Positions 53,796-62,430 of a stretch of 64,000 bases of DNA are shown here, one piece after another (position 1 is the first letter of the stretch; each line of letters begins with the position of its first letter). Position numbers and translations under genes: made by a program. The notes beneath the pieces were generated by a model. The model made no database searches. It worked only from the letters and a program-made list of their open reading frames with translations, and was not told the DNA's origin. Origin of the DNA: Sphingobacteriales bacterium (lineage in GTDB: Bacteria > Bacteroidota > Bacteroidia > Chitinophagales > Chitinophagaceae); contig SEFP01000002.1 in assembly GCA_004144185.1 (NCBI GenBank), positions 372,001-436,000 of the forward strand, in the 5' to 3' direction.

Positions 53796-55106
53796 TTGTA
53801 TCCCGACTTTCGTTATCTGGTCGCCGCCTTAGGCATTGACCCGCCCCAGTGGGTGGGCCTTTTCAAAACCTTCGGACTGCTGGTAGCACTCTCCTTTCTC
53901 GCTGCTGCTGCCACGACCAGCATGGAGCTGAAGCGTAAAGAACAGGAAGGCATTTTCAAGGCCGATATTGAAGAAGTAGTGGTAGGCAAGAAGCGATCTT
54001 TGTTTCAAATTATCCTCAGCTCGGTTGTAGCCTTTCTGATAGGCTATAAAATTGGTGGCATCGTGACCGACTACAGCCATGTGATGCCCGACCCGATGGG
54101 CTATATTTTTTCCGGAAAAGGCCATTGGTATTTCGGACTGTTAACGCTGGCAATCAACCTGTATACAATCTGGCGCGAGCATAAAAAAATCGGCAACAAT
54201 CCGCCTCAGGTGAAGCGCCGGATCATACACCCGCACGAACGGATGGGCGAGATTCTGACGGTTGCCGCTCTTGCCGGATTTGCCGGTGCCAAGATCTTCA
54301 ACGCCTTTGAAAGCTGGGACGATTTCCTGGCCAATCCAGCCTCTTTGCTGGCGTCGGCAGGGTTCACCTTTTACGGTGGCCTGATTACTGCGGCTATCGC
54401 CATGTACTTCTATGTACGCAAACGCGGCTGGAGCTTCCGGCAGCTGTGCGACGCTACGGCACCCGGCCTCATCCTGGCCTATGGTATTGGTCGACTGGGC
54501 TGTCAGTTTGCCGGCGACGGCGACTGGGGCATTATCAACAGCGCTTACATCACCGCAGCCGATGGATCGCTCCGGCAAACGGAGTCTCCGGAAGAATACC
54601 GCACTGTGTTGCAGCAAAACCCGGCTTTTGCCCGCGACCAGGCCGCCAACGATGGCGTGCAGGCCAAGTATGTCGTCGCACCCGCCGGATTGCCGCGCTG
54701 GGCTGTTGCCATGAACTATCCCAAAAACGTGAATAACGTTGGGATGCCGCTGGCAGGTTGCACGGGCGATTACTGCTCGGTGCTGCCCACGGCTGTATTT
54801 CCAACGCCTATCTACGAGGCTATTGCCGGCATTCTGATTTTCTGTGTACTCTGGGCCGTCCGCAAACGGTTTCGCCGGCCCTTGCAGCTGTTTGGCCTGT
54901 ATTTGCTGCTCAACGGACTGGAGCGGTTTATGGTCGAGCATATCCGGGTCAACTATAAGTATGACTGGGGATTTTTGCACCCGTCGCAGGCCCAGATTAT
55001 TTCGGCTTGCCTGATGGTGGCCGGAGCCATTATCCTGCTGTTTTACCGCCCAAAACCTCAGGTACCGGCACGTCCGGCTACGGTTGAAGAAACACTTCCG
55101 GTTTAA
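53796..55106 (+). CDS. lgt: Prolipoprotein diacylglyceryl transferase (TTG start)
   Basis: This enzyme attaches diacylglycerol to the lipobox Cys of prolipoproteins. The 436-residue protein has seven-plus helices and the Lgt signature as GRLGCQFAGDGDWG near residue 230 (Arg and Gly-Asp retained, Asn replaced). E. coli Lgt has 291 residues: here an insert of ~60 residues after the signature, and an N-terminal soluble loop, account for the excess, a pattern seen in Bacteroidota. The start is TTG at 53796: the following YPDFRY matches the conserved MYP beginning, and there is no ATG nearby. Confidence 0.9.
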   Translation: MYPDFRYLVAALGIDPPQWVGLFKTFGLLVALSFLAAAATTSMELKRKEQEGIFKADIEEVVVGKKRSLFQIILSSVVAFLIGYKIGGIVTDYSHVMPDPMGYIFSGKGHWYFGLLTLAINLYTIWREHKKIGNNPPQVKRRIIHPHERMGEILTVAALAGFAGAKIFNAFESWDDFLANPASLLASAGFTFYGGLITAAIAMYFYVRKRGWSFRQLCDATAPGLILAYGIGRLGCQFAGDGDWGIINSAYITAADGSLRQTESPEEYRTVLQQNPAFARDQAANDGVQAKYVVAPAGLPRWAVAMNYPKNVNNVGMPLAGCTGDYCSVLPTAVFPTPIYEAIAGILIFCVLWAVRKRFRRPLQLFGLYLLLNGLERFMVEHIRVNYKYDWGFLHPSQAQIISACLMVAGAIILLFYRPKPQVPARPATVEETLPV

Positions 55107-55130
55107 TCATCTAATCAGTTCCGGAACCTG

Positions 55131-55349
55131 ATGAACAAACTCTGGGTCTACTACATGGGCGTGATACTGCTGGCTGTAAGCAGCATCGGCCTATACACTA
55201 TCGGCACGGAGATGGTGGTACCCGCTGCGGCCGGCGTTGGGTTGGTGCTGACGTCGGGCAAATCGCTCCGGGTGCGCCTGCTAACGGTGCTTCTGCTGCC
55301 GCTGATGATGATCGCAGGGCTCCTGCTTTGGATCGTAATTTGTTTTTAA
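55131..55349 (+). CDS. Small hypothetical membrane protein
   Basis: This 72-residue protein has two or three hydrophobic helices (residues ~5-25, ~29-42 and ~48-70). I do not recognise a family. It lies 24 bp after lgt and overlaps no other gene, so it may be cotranscribed with lgt. Confidence 0.5.
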   Translation: MNKLWVYYMGVILLAVSSIGLYTIGTEMVVPAAAGVGLVLTSGKSLRVRLLTVLLLPLMMIAGLLLWIVICF

Positions 55350-55410
55350 ACTGTTGCCGCCCGTTCCGGAAGAGACAGCAGGTTACGGAACGCTTCCGTA
55401 TAGTTTACGG

Positions 55411-55418
55411 TACTTTCG
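55411..55418 (+). promoter_or_regulatory. -7 box abutting the ribH start
   Basis: TACTTTCG ends 7 nt before the ribH ATG at 55426, predicting a transcript that starts at or within a few bases of the ATG. Confidence 0.5.
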
Positions 55419-55425
55419 CGTTCTT

Positions 55426-55923
55426 ATGGCCCGTTCTTCTGAAAGTCCTTTACTGCTTGCTACCGATACGCTTCAGTTCCGTACCCCACCCCGTATTGCC
55501 TTTGTCCGCACCGAGTGGAACGATGCCATTGTGTCGGAGCTGGTCGCAGGGGCCAACCGGGCCGTGACTCAAAACGGCGGTCAACTTCCGGAACTAATTA
55601 TGGTACCGGGTGCATTCGAATTGCCGTTTGGATGCCGGGTAGCAGCACAGGCCGGAGCTGATGCCATCATCGCGTTTGGAACGGTTATCCGGGGCGGCAC
55701 CCCACACTTCGAATACGTTTGTAAAGCCGTTACCGAAGGCATTACGCAGCTCAACCTGACCTTGGACATTCCGGTGATCTTCGGCGTACTCACGCTGAAT
55801 ACCGAAGCCGAAGCTTGGGAGCGACTGGGAGGCCCTCATGGGCATAAAGGAGAAGAAGCCGGTATTGCCGCGCTTAAAATGGCCGCTTTGGGACGGATCC
55901 GGTCCATCACTAGGCCGTCTTAA
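55426..55923 (+). CDS. ribH: 6,7-dimethyl-8-ribityllumazine synthase
   Basis: This enzyme condenses the butanone phosphate and ribityl-pyrimidine intermediates in riboflavin synthesis. The 165-residue protein has RTEWNDAIV, the VPGAFELPFG segment, and FGTVIRGGTPHFEYV, with His in the catalytic position. It ends with TLNTEAEAWERLGG and the expected C-terminus. The start is the ATG at 55426; other rib genes are not nearby and no FMN riboswitch was seen. Confidence 0.97.
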   Translation: MARSSESPLLLATDTLQFRTPPRIAFVRTEWNDAIVSELVAGANRAVTQNGGQLPELIMVPGAFELPFGCRVAAQAGADAIIAFGTVIRGGTPHFEYVCKAVTEGITQLNLTLDIPVIFGVLTLNTEAEAWERLGGPHGHKGEEAGIAALKMAALGRIRSITRPS

Positions 55924-55955
55924 GCATCCGTTCATTATTTAATCCTTTTAGTCTC

Positions 55956-56672
55956 GTGCGCATTCAGCTTTTTGTTCCCTGCTTTGTCGATCAGCTGTTC
56001 CCCCAAACGGCCTTTAATATGGTCAAGGTACTGGAACGGGCGGGTTGTGACGTGACCTACAATCCGGCGCAGACCTGTTGTGGGCAGCCGGCCTTCAATG
56101 CCGGCTATTGGGAAGAGGCAGGGACCGTAGCGCGCAAGTTCTGCACTGATTTTGCGGATGCCGCCCCTATCGTGGCGCCCAGCGGCTCGTGTACCGGTTT
56201 TGTACGCAATTATTTCAGCAAGATTCTTCCGGAAGAGTTAACTACAGGTCCGGAAGCGGTTCCGCAGCGGGCCTTTGAGTTTACGGAGTTTCTGACCGGC
56301 ACGTTGGGGATCCGGAAGATAGAAGGCTTTTTTGAAGGCCGGGCGGTGTACCATGATGCCTGTGGCGCTTTACGGGAGTGTGGCATTAAGCAAGGTCCGC
56401 GCGAACTGCTCTCCGGCATCCGTGGACTGGAACTGGTGGAGATGAAAGAAGCGGAAACCTGTTGTGGTTTTGGCGGCACCTTTGCCGTGAAGTATGAATC
56501 GATTTCGGTGGGAATGGCTCAGACCAAAGTGCAATCAGCAATTGAAGCCGGTGCAGATTATATTATCTCTACCGACCTGTCTTGCCTGATGCACATCCAA
56601 GGGTATATCGAGAAACAAGGATTACCGCTTCAAACATTGCATATTGCCGATGTGCTGGCTGCCGGTCTGTAA
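55956..56672 (+). CDS. LutA-like Fe-S oxidoreductase subunit (GTG start)
   Basis: This 238-residue protein carries two CCG domains, seen as CCGQPAFNAGYWEEA (residue ~41) and CCGFGGTFAVKY (~169), plus YHDACGALREC between them. This matches LutA/YkgE, a subunit of L-lactate utilisation. LutB and LutC are not adjacent, so the partner may be elsewhere or the role different. The start is GTG at 55956, directly followed by the conserved RIQLFVPCFVD. Confidence 0.88.
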   Translation: MRIQLFVPCFVDQLFPQTAFNMVKVLERAGCDVTYNPAQTCCGQPAFNAGYWEEAGTVARKFCTDFADAAPIVAPSGSCTGFVRNYFSKILPEELTTGPEAVPQRAFEFTEFLTGTLGIRKIEGFFEGRAVYHDACGALRECGIKQGPRELLSGIRGLELVEMKEAETCCGFGGTFAVKYESISVGMAQTKVQSAIEAGADYIISTDLSCLMHIQGYIEKQGLPLQTLHIADVLAAGL

Positions 56673-56728
56673 GCAGGATTCCGGACTGTTTTCTTCGGAA
56701 CCGCATCTTCTTTTTCCATTCCGAGTTC

Positions 56729-57394
56729 ATGCGCCTCCGCTTTCCTACCCGCTTCCGTAGTTTTTGGGACGTCGTTGCGCTACTCGTATTGGCGTGGTTT
56801 ACGGTGCTGATGGTACGCATCACCGTGCAGTACATCCCGTGGAGCCGTACTGCTGCTTTTTTGCAGATCAAGCAAACGGAGGTTACCGGTACGGCCTGGT
56901 ATCTGCCGGTTTTTTACACCCATGTGTACAGCGCTCTGTTTACGCTGCTGGCCGGTTTTACCCAGTTTCGGAAAGGACTTTTACAAACTGCTCCCCGCCT
57001 TCACCGGCAGTTGGGCTATGTCTATGTAGTAACAGTGCTGTTGTTTGCCGCCCCTTCCGGATGGTTGATGGGTCTGGTGGCCAACGGCGGCCTTATCGCG
57101 CAAACCTTTTTTACGGTGCTGGCGCTGTTCTGGTGGATCAGTACGTATAAAGCGCTGCAAAAGGCCCGTAACAGGCAATTTGCGGCGCATCGCGCGTGGA
57201 TGATCCGCAGCTATGCCTTAGCGCTTTCGGCGATCACCTTGCGACTGTGGAAGCTGGTTCTGGTCCAGACCTTTGCCCCGCCGCCGATGGATGTGTATAT
57301 ATGGGTGTCCGGACTGGGCTGGATTCCGAACTGGTTGCTGGCCGAATGGCTATTGTTCCGGAACGCCAAACGCCGGGAGGCACGGTTGTACTAG
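56729..57394 (+). CDS. DUF2306 membrane protein
   Basis: This 221-residue protein has about five helices. The DUF2306 pattern is visible: FYTHVYSALFTLLAGFTQF, HRQLGYVYV, and AAHRAWMIRSYALALSAITLR. The conserved histidines in the helices suggest a cytochrome-b561-like haem ligand arrangement, but the function is unknown. The start is the ATG at 56729. Confidence 0.85.
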   Translation: MRLRFPTRFRSFWDVVALLVLAWFTVLMVRITVQYIPWSRTAAFLQIKQTEVTGTAWYLPVFYTHVYSALFTLLAGFTQFRKGLLQTAPRLHRQLGYVYVVTVLLFAAPSGWLMGLVANGGLIAQTFFTVLALFWWISTYKALQKARNRQFAAHRAWMIRSYALALSAITLRLWKLVLVQTFAPPPMDVYIWVSGLGWIPNWLLAEWLLFRNAKRREARLY

Positions 57395-57422
57395 TTTTGG
57401 ACCGTCTCCTCTCTTTTAAATT

Positions 57423-58331
57423 ATGAAATACACCCTATCACTGCTGGCTTTGCCGCTGCTGCTGGCTGCCTGTACCGATTCCGCTCCGCAAGCTGCTGTC
57501 ACGTCTAACGGAGATTCGGTGACGGCGGCAACCGCCGTTTCGCCGGAGCTGCATACCGAGTTGTATGGCAGTTACACCGGTCCGTTTGTGACGGTGGAAA
57601 GCGATGCCGGAACCGGCGATATGCTCGACGACACGGCACCGATCAGTTTGATGATTACCCGCATTACCGCACAGAGGGTCACTGGCAAATCGGTGCTGAA
57701 AGGCAAGGTGCGGCCGTTTTCCGGAACCTTAGCCGCCAGTGGGGATTCGTACCGGTTTACCGTCAACGAACCCGGCGACGACACATATGATGGCCGTTTT
57801 GACTTTACCATTGTAGGCGACAGTCTGAAGGGCACCTGGAAGGCGTTTGATGGGACCGTACCCCGGCCGCAGAAAGAATACGCCTTACGCAAAAAGGCTT
57901 TTGCCTACAGCCCGAACCTGATGCTGGATGCCTCTACCGGTATGGAGCTGGCCGATTACCAGAAGCCGGACCTCCGGAAAGAAACCTTTGAGGACGATGA
58001 AGGCACCGTGGACACCTTTACGGAAGAATACTACCGGATGGCTTCGGATGCGGTGTACAAGCTGAACGGCAGCAAACAGGTACTGACCGAAGCGCAGCTT
58101 AAGAAGCTGCGGAAGCTGGATCTGGAGATTATCCGGAACACCATTTTTGCGCGGCATGGCTTCTCGTTTTCCAAGAAATCGGTGCGGCAGTTTTTTGAGC
58201 AAACCGACTGGTACATGCCCGTTTCGGCTAACGTAGATGCTGAGTTGACGGAAGTGGAGCGTCAGAATATTGCCTTGCTAAAACGCTTTGAGCAGTATGC
58301 CACCGACCATTATGATACGTTTGGACGGTAA
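57423..58331 (+). CDS. YARHG-domain lipoprotein
   Basis: This 302-residue predicted lipoprotein has a signal ending LLLAAC (lipobox Cys17). A beta-rich middle part (residues ~45-160) follows, then a C-terminal YARHG domain: TIFARHGFSFSKKSVRQFFE near residue 240, with TDWYMPVSANVD and LTEVERQNIALL after it. The YARHG fold is extracellular or periplasmic with an unknown, possibly peptidoglycan-linked, role. It is 28 bp after DUF2306. Confidence 0.85.
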   Translation: MKYTLSLLALPLLLAACTDSAPQAAVTSNGDSVTAATAVSPELHTELYGSYTGPFVTVESDAGTGDMLDDTAPISLMITRITAQRVTGKSVLKGKVRPFSGTLAASGDSYRFTVNEPGDDTYDGRFDFTIVGDSLKGTWKAFDGTVPRPQKEYALRKKAFAYSPNLMLDASTGMELADYQKPDLRKETFEDDEGTVDTFTEEYYRMASDAVYKLNGSKQVLTEAQLKKLRKLDLEIIRNTIFARHGFSFSKKSVRQFFEQTDWYMPVSANVDAELTEVERQNIALLKRFEQYATDHYDTFGR

Positions 58332-58517
58332 TTTTCCTAAAATGCTATTTACTATTATACTTAGGGTTAAGTAGAAATATTCAGCTACCACCTTACCTCC
58401 CACTATGCCATTCTTACAGTCCAGCTGGAAATAATGACGTACTAAAAGTGGCATTGTTCCAATTAAATGTTACGGAACAACTCTTGATTTCCGTTTCTTA
58501 TACTAAAAAAGTGCGTT
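58332..58517. other. AT-rich spacer without recognisable gene
   Basis: This 186-bp stretch between the YARHG gene and the disrupted KTSC-like gene is clearly more AT-rich than its neighbours and carries no TTCCGGAA. I find no RNA gene in it, and no good promoter match. Confidence 0.4.
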
Positions 58518-58756
58518 ATGAAATCATATTTCCATGCAAGTCCAGCCACTGGCAAACCGACTGGCATCAGCGGTTATGACTATGATATGACAGTCAAAAT
58601 ATTACTGTTCACTTTACAAGTGGTGCAGTTTATCATTACGATTATGGCTCAGCAGGTAGCAGCCATATCGAAGAGATGAAAAGATTAGCCGATAGCCAAG
58701 ATGGGTTGAATACCTATTTGACGAAAAACAAACCCGGTTTTGCTTGGAAGAAGTAA
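58518..58756 (+). pseudogene. KTSC-like small gene broken by a 5-bp tandem duplication
   Basis: The reading frame from the ATG at 58518 (MKSYFHASPATGKPTGISGY...) runs out of frame after DYD and stops early in the wrong frame. Removing the second TATGA of TATGATATGA (about 58581-58590) joins it to SQNITVHFTSGAVYHYDYG and continues to a stop at 58754-58756, giving 77 residues that resemble a KTSC-type domain. The gain of exactly five bases in an obvious repeat makes slipped-strand duplication the best explanation. It lies in an AT-rich island and is followed by a strong terminator. Confidence 0.7.
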
Positions 58757-58768
58757 TCTTTCTTTGGC

Positions 58769-58806
58769 AACAAAAAAGCCCCGCGAAATTTCGCGGGGCT
58801 TTTTCT
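58769..58806. terminator. Strong bidirectional terminator before tuf
   Basis: The 16-bp perfect stem AAAAAGCCCCGCGAAA (58773-58788) is paired directly with TTTCGCGGGGCTTTTT (58789-58804), so the loop is formed by its innermost bases. It closes tuf on the minus strand and the KTSC-like gene on the plus strand. Confidence 0.88.
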
Positions 58807-58822
58807 ATTCAGTTCAGACTGA

Positions 58823-60010
58823 TTACTTAACGATTTCAGTAACCTGACCGGCACCTACGGTACGACCCCCTTCACGGATGGCGAACTTCAGGCCTTTGTC
58901 CATTGCGATTGGAGCGATAAGCCGTACGTGCAGGTTAACGTTATCACCAGGCATTACCATTTCAGTTCCTTCTGGGAGTGTGCACTCACCAGTCACGTCC
59001 GTAGTACGGAAGTAGAACTGAGGACGGTATTTGTTGAAGAACGGCGTGTGACGGCCACCTTCGTCTTTGCTCAGTACATACACCTCACCACGGAATTCGG
59101 TGTGTGGCGTGATGCTTTTTGGAGCAACGATGACCATGCCGCGACGGATGTCTTTCTTCTCAATACCACGGAGGAGGATACCGGCGTTGTCACCAGCCTC
59201 ACCACGATCGAGGAGTTTTTTGAACATCTCAACACCGGTACAAGTCGAGGTCATAGGCTCTTCGTTGAAACCTACGATTTCTACGTTGTCACCTACTTTA
59301 ATCACACCGCGCTCGATCCGGCCGGTAGCTACCGTACCACGACCAGTGATCGTGAACACGTCTTCTACAGACATCAGGAACGGCTGGTCAACAGCCCGTG
59401 GAGGCAGTGGAATGTACTCATCTACAGCAGCCATCAGTTCGTCGATAGCAGATACCCACTGAGCTTCGCCAGCCAGGGCACCGGTAGCAGAACCTTTGAT
59501 GATCGGAGTGTTGTCACCGTCGAAGTCGTTCTTGGACAACAACTCACGGATTTCCATTTCAACGAGTTCCAGAATTTCCGGATCGTCTACCAGGTCAACC
59601 TTGTTCATGAACACCACGATACGAGGAACACCGACCTGCTTAGCAAGAAGGATGTGCTCTTTGGTTTGTGGCATCGGACCATCAGTAGCAGCTACTACGA
59701 GGATCGCGCCGTCCATCTGAGCAGCACCGGTAATCATGTTTTTTACGTAGTCAGCGTGACCTGGACAATCTACGTGAGCGTAGTGACGATTTAAAGTTTC
59801 GTACTCTACGTGTGCGGTATTGATGGTGATACCACGCTCCTTTTCTTCCGGAGCAGCATCGATTTCATCATAACCTTTCTTTTCCGCCAGACCTTTAGAG
59901 GCTAGGTGGTTTGTGATGGCAGCCGTCAGCGTGGTTTTACCGTGGTCCACGTGACCGATGGTGCCAATGTTAACGTGCGGCTTTTCCCGCTTGAACGTCT
60001 CTTTTGCCAT
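58823..60010 (-). CDS. tuf: Elongation factor Tu
   Basis: This GTPase delivers aminoacyl-tRNA to the ribosome. The 395-residue protein has [14 protein letters not shown] (residues ~18-31), DCPGHADYV (~81) and NKVDLVDD (~136), and ends [12 protein letters not shown]. In many bacteria it follows a Thr-Tyr-Gly-Thr tRNA cluster and precedes secE-nusG; here a terminator and foreign-looking DNA follow its stop, and 1.8 kb separate it from the tRNAs. It has its own promoter at 60063-60071. Unlike most genes of this length in the window it contains no TTCCGGAA, perhaps from strong codon bias. Confidence 0.98.
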   Translation of the reverse strand: MAKETFKREKPHVNIGTIGHVDHGKTTLTAAITNHLASKGLAEKKGYDEIDAAPEEKERGITINTAHVEYETLNRHYAHVDCPGHADYVKNMITGAAQMDGAILVVAATDGPMPQTKEHILLAKQVGVPRIVVFMNKVDLVDDPEILELVEMEIRELLSKNDFDGDNTPIIKGSATGALAGEAQWVSAIDELMAAVDEYIPLPPRAVDQPFLMSVEDVFTITGRGTVATGRIERGVIKVGDNVEIVGFNEEPMTSTCTGVEMFKKLLDRGEAGDNAGILLRGIEKKDIRRGMVIVAPKSITPHTEFRGEVYVLSKDEGGRHTPFFNKYRPQFYFRTTDVTGECTLPEGTEMVMPGDNVNLHVRLIAPIAMDKGLKFAIREGGRTVGAGQVTEIVK

Positions 60011-60062
60011 TGTTGGGTAGGATTAAAAAATGAGTTTAAAATCAGGTTTTGAACTTGCGGCT

Positions 60063-60071
60063 GCAAAAGTA
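60063..60071 (-). promoter_or_regulatory. -7 promoter box for tuf
   Basis: The minus strand reads TACTTTTGC, a TAnnTTTG-type box, with TTTTTTGG about 20 nt upstream as a -33 element. The leader is about 50 nt. This is the promoter that lets tuf be transcribed apart from the tRNA cluster. Confidence 0.6.
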
Positions 60072-60189
60072 CGGAAATTTTTATTTCCAAAAAACATCCG
60101 CCGGTCCGGTTTGTAAAAAGTTTGGGAACCCGATTGAAAGGAACGTCCAGACAACCCGGTTTCAAGCATTCCGGAATAGCGGATCAGGT

Positions 60190-60417
60190 CTAATTAAACC
60201 TTTCCGAACCCTGCGCATCAGAGTGCGGTTGCTGGTCACAGGAAGCAGTCCGGGATACTACCCGCAGCACTTCATGATGTGGATGCTGATGCCGGTACAG
60301 CCGTTTAGCTTTTTCCTGGTTTTTGGCAGCGATTACATCCATACCGGAATGTAAAATCTGGTGATTCTTACTGTCCACCTGCTGCCAGATAATCAGATAT
60401 CTGTTTAGAGTGCCCAT
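60190..60417 (-). CDS. Possible small hypothetical protein
   Basis: The 75-residue frame begins MGTLNRYLIIWQQVDSKN and has VIAAKNQEKAKRLYRHQHPH, which reads like genuine coding sequence of a small soluble protein, but I recognise no family and the tail (SRTASCDQQPHS...) looks less natural. It lies in the AT-rich region between tuf and the tRNA cluster and may be decayed. Confidence 0.35.
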   Translation of the reverse strand: MGTLNRYLIIWQQVDSKNHQILHSGMDVIAAKNQEKAKRLYRHQHPHHEVLRVVSRTASCDQQPHSDAQGSERFN

Positions 60418-60727
60418 AGGTTATACTTCTGATAACAGTTGGTTCACACACTAAGGTTTGGTAAATTCTTTTATTTACCGTTCTTCTAACCTTTCTCATA
60501 CTATATATCTTGTATACAAAACAATCGCTTTGGGAGTTGGTTTTTCCAGATTGGCCTGCCTATAAGTGATTATGTTACTGACCTGGGCCAAAAGGACTTA
60601 TACCGGAAGTTAGGGTTACGAATGTTTCATTTATTTGCTGCAACCGGTTGTGTATTGGATCCCAGTACTGTCCGTCCGATAAGCCCCTTTCCGGCCCCTA
60701 CCCCAATCCAGGTGCCCGACTGTGGTT
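60418..60727. other. AT-rich gap without recognisable gene
   Basis: This 310-bp stretch contains only short chance frames. One plus-strand frame ends in QSLWELVFPDWPAYK with a preceding hydrophobic run but no start codon, so I do not call a gene. Confidence 0.4.
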
Positions 60728-61051
60728 TTAAGCATCCTGGTTTTTACCCAACAGCGTTCTACCGCGTTCGGTTACAGACAGCCAAGGCCATTCGTCGCCG
60801 TTTTTATTGCCTATAGTTATTATGCGTTCAATAATCAGATCCCAAAGCACCTCGCGCACCCAACTCTTATTCACATCATGCAGGGAATAACCAGACGAGT
60901 TTGGAGCGTGTGAAACCAACTTGTGCTGAATCGCAAAAGCGGCCACATCGCCACAGATTTGATTGTACTGGAAATTTACCCGTTGATTAATGCTTTGCAG
61001 CACAAATTTTCGCAGATGGTCAGGCGAGTTTTTTATCTCGGGAAGAGTCAT
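60728..61051 (-). CDS. Hypothetical protein, possibly truncated
   Basis: The 107-residue frame begins MTLPEIKNSPDHLRKFVLQS and includes SWVREVLWDLIIERIITIGN and EWPWLSVTERG. The mixed helical-strand pattern looks like a real protein domain, perhaps the N-terminal part of a longer uncharacterised family, because it ends abruptly after LLGKNQDA. I see no start-region promoter and no function. It lies in the same AT-rich segment as the preceding frame. Confidence 0.5.
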   Translation of the reverse strand: MTLPEIKNSPDHLRKFVLQSINQRVNFQYNQICGDVAAFAIQHKLVSHAPNSSGYSLHDVNKSWVREVLWDLIIERIITIGNKNGDEWPWLSVTERGRTLLGKNQDA

Positions 61052-61803
61052 ATAGAAACTATTTTATGCAGTAATATAAGCTTCTTTTGACCAAGAACGA
61101 TTTTTTTGTTTCACCAGTACGCTTCTTGCTTCTCAGGAGGGTGGCTCTTCCTAAAAGCCACTAACCGCTGGTTGCAGGGTGCATACCTGAATTTCAAACA
61201 AATTTATCCGGAGAATTAGCTGACAGCAGGGGTTTGAGTTAAAATTTTTAAGAGTAATTAATTCCTTCGCTTGGCAATTTCCAGTCTTCATAGGGTTATT
61301 CTTCGATTGTGCTTTTTGATTATAATGCAGCTTAGCGAGGTTGATTCCAATCATACCCAGTAATGGTGCATCGCCGTTGCTTTCAATTGCATTTCTGCCC
61401 GTAAGACGAAGCTCTTCATGTGCGAACGCCCGGAACACCTTAAAAACCTGGGCTAATGGCTTACACCCCCTTCCGGAACTTTGTACAAACGTTATTACCA
61501 GCGCTCCGAACCTGCTCAAACTCCCGTTTGGTCCGGCAGACGGGCACGAGTTTCAGGCCCATTGCGTTATACCAGCAGTTTTAGCACACTCGTCCGCTCA
61601 ATAGGATTAAAATGCGTTCTGTAGTAGCGATTAGTGATACCCCTTTGTTAATCCGGGTGGCAGCTGCTGTAGTTGTCGATACTTCGGACAAACCCTTAAA
61701 AGCCCTGTATGGATAGCCGTTCAGAACAGCTAGTCCCGCTTTTTTGTTAGCTTTTTTTGTTACCCTTTGCCTCTCAACCGTTCAAAATAGCGAGCACAAA
61801 AAA
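61052..61803. other. Eroded AT-rich stretch between hypothetical gene and tRNA terminator
   Basis: No intact gene is recognisable. On the minus strand a 122-codon frame (61519-61151) includes EELRLTGRNAIESNGD and GMIGINLAKLHYNQ, and another short frame begins MGLKLVPVCRTKREF near 61563. These might be debris of a transposase or other gene, but the similarity is too weak to name one. One TTCCGGAA is present, at about 61473. Confidence 0.35.
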
Positions 61804-61838
61804 AGCCGAAACCCTTATCCAGTAAGGGGTTCGGCTAT
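61797..61838 (-). terminator. Terminator of the tRNA cluster
   Basis: The stem AGCCGAAACCCTTA (61804-61817) pairs with TAAGGGGTTCGGCT (61823-61836), one mismatch, and is followed on the minus strand by a T run. It lies directly after tRNA-Thr(GGT), so the cluster ends here rather than continuing into tuf. Confidence 0.8.
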
Positions 61839-61839
61839 G

Positions 61840-61911
<72 letters not shown>

Positions 61912-61933
61912 ACTACTCACAAAAAACTTTGTG

Positions 61934-62006
61934 AGCGGGAGACGAGATTCGAACCCGCGACATTCAGCTTGGAAGGCTGACGCTCTACCAGCTGAGCTAC
62001 TCCCGC
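61934..62006 (-). tRNA. tRNA-Gly(TCC)
   Basis: The minus strand begins GCGGGAG and ends CTCCCGC plus U73. The anticodon stem-loop is TCAGC-CTTCCAA-GCTGA, anticodon TCC. It is 73 nt without CCA. Confidence 0.95.
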
Positions 62007-62070
62007 TTTTCATAGGTCTTGGTTCCTGTACGCTATGAATCCTGACCTATGCAAGAGGATCCATAAAAGG

Positions 62071-62153
<83 letters not shown>

Positions 62154-62244
62154 AAAAATTTTACCTGCTGATTCACCGGAAACAAACGGATGAACAACTG
62201 CATCAGCAGCCACCATCGATCCGTATCGGAAAATCAGTAAACCG

Positions 62245-62317
62245 AGCCGCTTGCCGGAATCGAACCAGCGACCTACTGATTACAAATCAGTTGCTCTACC
62301 ATCTGAGCTAAAGCGGC
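62245..62317 (-). tRNA. tRNA-Thr(TGT)
   Basis: The minus strand begins AAGCGGC-type reverse pairing (GCCGCTT to AAGCGGC) with U73. The anticodon stem-loop is ACTGA-TTTGTAA-TCAGT, anticodon TGT. It is 73 nt and the first tRNA of the Thr-Tyr-Gly-Thr cluster. Confidence 0.95.
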
Positions 62318-62430
62318 TTTTTTGTAAAGAACATTCCCGTCGGCTTCGCTTTCGGGAGGGCAAATGTAAGGCAGAATCTTTTCGAAGCAAATTTTCCGGA
62401 CGTTTTTTTTTCGTCGCATCTTCAATCTTC

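Noticed and set aside
61151-61519. Intact transposase frame in the AT-rich gap near the tRNA cluster
   Set aside because: The similarity to transposases is only a few residues, without catalytic motif or terminal repeats; I left it as eroded sequence.
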